In this document: positions 6,111-6,865 of the stretch, one piece after another
Layout of the letters: every line of letters begins with the position of its first letter
Position numbering within the stretch: position 1 is the stretch's first letter
Assembly (NCBI RefSeq): GCF_009208055.1
Contig: NZ_WFKI01000073.1
Coordinates: 1 to 6,865 of the forward strand
From: Poseidonibacter ostreae
GTDB lineage: Bacteria > Campylobacterota > Campylobacteria > Campylobacterales > Arcobacteraceae
DNA: 6,865 bases
Reading direction: 5' to 3'
The notes under the pieces: generated by a model
What the model was told of the DNA's origin: nothing
Databases searched by the model: none
The model's input: only the letters and a program-made list of their open reading frames with translations
Translations under genes and position numbers: made by a program

Positions 6111-6146
6111 ATTTTAGAGATATAAGTAAAAAACAAAGGTTTTATC

Positions 6147-6272
6147 ATGATAAAAAAACTTCTATTATTGGCATTTCTAATTTTTTGTGCAGTAGTTTTA
6201 ATTTACAATGATATGCAAAAAGATGATAAAAATAGAGATTTTGATAAAGGAACAGCTGTTTGGCATGAGTAA
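6147..6272 (+). CDS. Small single-span membrane peptide (41 residues)
   Basis: The ATG at 6147 follows an AAAGG ribosome site (6135-6139) by 7 bases and opens a 42-codon frame ending in TAA. The peptide starts MIKK, has one hydrophobic helix (about 4-20, LLLLAFLIFCAVVLIY), then a polar, highly charged tail (21-36, with DMQKDDKNRDFDK) ending in GTAVWHE. The positive N-terminus suggests Lys-3 and Lys-4 lie inside and the tail lies outside the inner membrane. There is no lipobox, because Cys-14 is not followed by a normal mature start. The size suggests an accessory subunit or regulator of a membrane complex, or less likely a type I toxin. I do not recognise a family. Its upstream region is unusually structured. 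Confidence 0.6.
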   Translation: MIKKLLLLAFLIFCAVVLIYNDMQKDDKNRDFDKGTAVWHE

Positions 6273-6288
6273 AAGGTTTCTTTTGAAA

Positions 6289-6855
6289 TTATTTAATTTT
6301 TATAGGTAATAAACTTAAAAAACTCAAAGCTTCAGGAAGTGAAAATTGAGCTTTTTTTATATCATTGTATTTAGGGTCTATTAAATAGTTTTTTGATGTT
6401 TCAAAATTTGCTTTTTGTAAATTATTACTAATAAAAACTGTTTGTTCTAAATTACAGTCCTTAAAAACTGCAGATTCAAGATTGCACTCTTCAAAGCCAG
6501 TATCTCTTATCAAAGAGTTAATAAAATGCATTTTACGTAAATCCAAAAGATGAAAAGAGTTTTGAGAGAGATTGCATGAGTCAAACTTTACATCAAAAGG
6601 TTCTTGACAAGTACTCCAAGAAATTCCTATTAGTTTGCATTTTTCAAAAATAACATCATTAAAAGTTGAAGATATTAGTTTACTCAAAGATAAATCACAA
6701 TTTATAAAAGTACATTCAGTAAACTTACAATCACGAAAAGAAGCTTTAGAAAAGTCACATTTTGTAAAAGTACAATTATCAAAATAAATAGAATCTAATT
6801 TTTTTTCATCAACTTCAATAAACTCTTCTTCCCAATAATCGTTAGTTTTAAACAT
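6289..6855 (-). CDS. Pentapeptide-repeat protein (Qnr/MfpA-like fold)
   Basis: The 188-residue protein is almost wholly pentapeptide repeats. With Phe, Leu or an equivalent at the centre of each pentad, 12 follow in strict register at residues 25, 30, 35, ... 80. The register slips by one residue in 81-90 (STCQEPFDVK), and 13 more run from 91 to 151. This predicts a right-handed quadrilateral beta-helix of about six turns with one loop, followed by a C-terminal cap (152-188, with IDPKYNDIKKAQFSLPEA). Ten cysteines mostly sit at a fixed point of the pentads. Some proteins of this fold (Qnr, MfpA) mimic DNA and bind gyrase; whether this one does cannot be told from sequence. It has no signal peptide and should be cytoplasmic. 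A weak AAGAAG ribosome site precedes the ATG; the promoter is outside the window. Confidence 0.9.
   Translation of the reverse strand: MFKTNDYWEEEFIEVDEKKLDSIYFDNCTFTKCDFSKASFRDCKFTECTFINCDLSLSKLISSTFNDVIFEKCKLIGISWSTCQEPFDVKFDSCNLSQNSFHLLDLRKMHFINSLIRDTGFEECNLESAVFKDCNLEQTVFISNNLQKANFETSKNYLIDPKYNDIKKAQFSLPEALSFLSLLPIKIK
6323..6358 (+). terminator. Possible terminator of the small peptide transcript, inside the convergent gene
   Basis: CTCAA (6323-6327) pairs with TTGAG (6346-6350), with an inner TTCA/TGAA stem (6331-6334 with 6340-6343) around GGAAG, followed by C and seven T (6352-6358). An alternative stem, AAAGCT/AGCTTT (6326-6331 with 6349-6354), also ends in T residues. It lies about 50 bases after the small ORF stop, within the 3' end of the leftward pentapeptide gene. 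The bases also encode protein, so the match could be coincidental. Confidence 0.4.
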
Positions 6856-6865
6856 AATCTTCTTT

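Noticed and set aside
6121..6126. TATAAG as a -10 box for the small peptide ORF
   Set aside because: Position and the upstream TTTT are acceptable, but there is no TG extension or -35. Other AT-rich hexamers in 5940-6100 are equally plausible, so no promoter is called.
5889..6146. A known structured RNA (tmRNA, SRP RNA, 6S RNA or a common riboswitch)
   Set aside because: I looked for the usual conserved cores and saw none. The region has inverted repeats but no match to a class I can name.

Overview
The window reads as a piece of an AT-rich, gene-dense bacterial chromosome. Short intergenic gaps, T-rich extended -10 promoters (TGnTATAAT-like) with poor -35 boxes, and the gene content suggest a member of the Campylobacterota, most likely the Arcobacter group. 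The lineage call is an inference from composition and style, not from a marker gene. I see no tRNA, rRNA, CRISPR array, insertion sequence or phage gene.

Left part (1-3011). A lipoprotein gene cut by the window edge runs leftward (1-305). It diverges from a small four-helix membrane protein (404-799), and both promoters sit in the 98-base gap. Next comes a 632-residue cytoplasmic hybrid histidine kinase (921-2819). It has an intact receiver in the middle, receiver-like domains that have lost the phospho-acceptor Asp at both ends, and no membrane or PAS/GAF sensor domain. A 56-residue lipoprotein (2841-3011) follows 21 bases later, probably in the same transcript.

Middle (3013-5866). A secreted PQQ-type sugar dehydrogenase (GSDH fold) runs leftward and ends one base from the small lipoprotein. 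It diverges from a DUF3144 gene (4141-4419). That gene converges on a long alanine dehydrogenase/transhydrogenase-family gene (4439-5866, leftward, GTG start). A compact hairpin terminator spans both stop codons.

Right part (5867-6865). A gap of about 280 bases holds a perfect 9-base inverted repeat and then a tandem pair of TCAGAT/ATCTGA-type inverted repeats that can also fold as one longer imperfect hairpin. Just downstream is an ORF for a 41-residue single-span membrane peptide (6147-6272). A Qnr/MfpA-shaped pentapeptide-repeat protein (6289-6855, leftward) closes the window.

The genes do not form one obvious pathway. The best leads are the structured leader with its small membrane peptide (5965-6272) and the unusual receiver layout of the kinase. 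I found no clear multi-gene defence or biosynthetic system.
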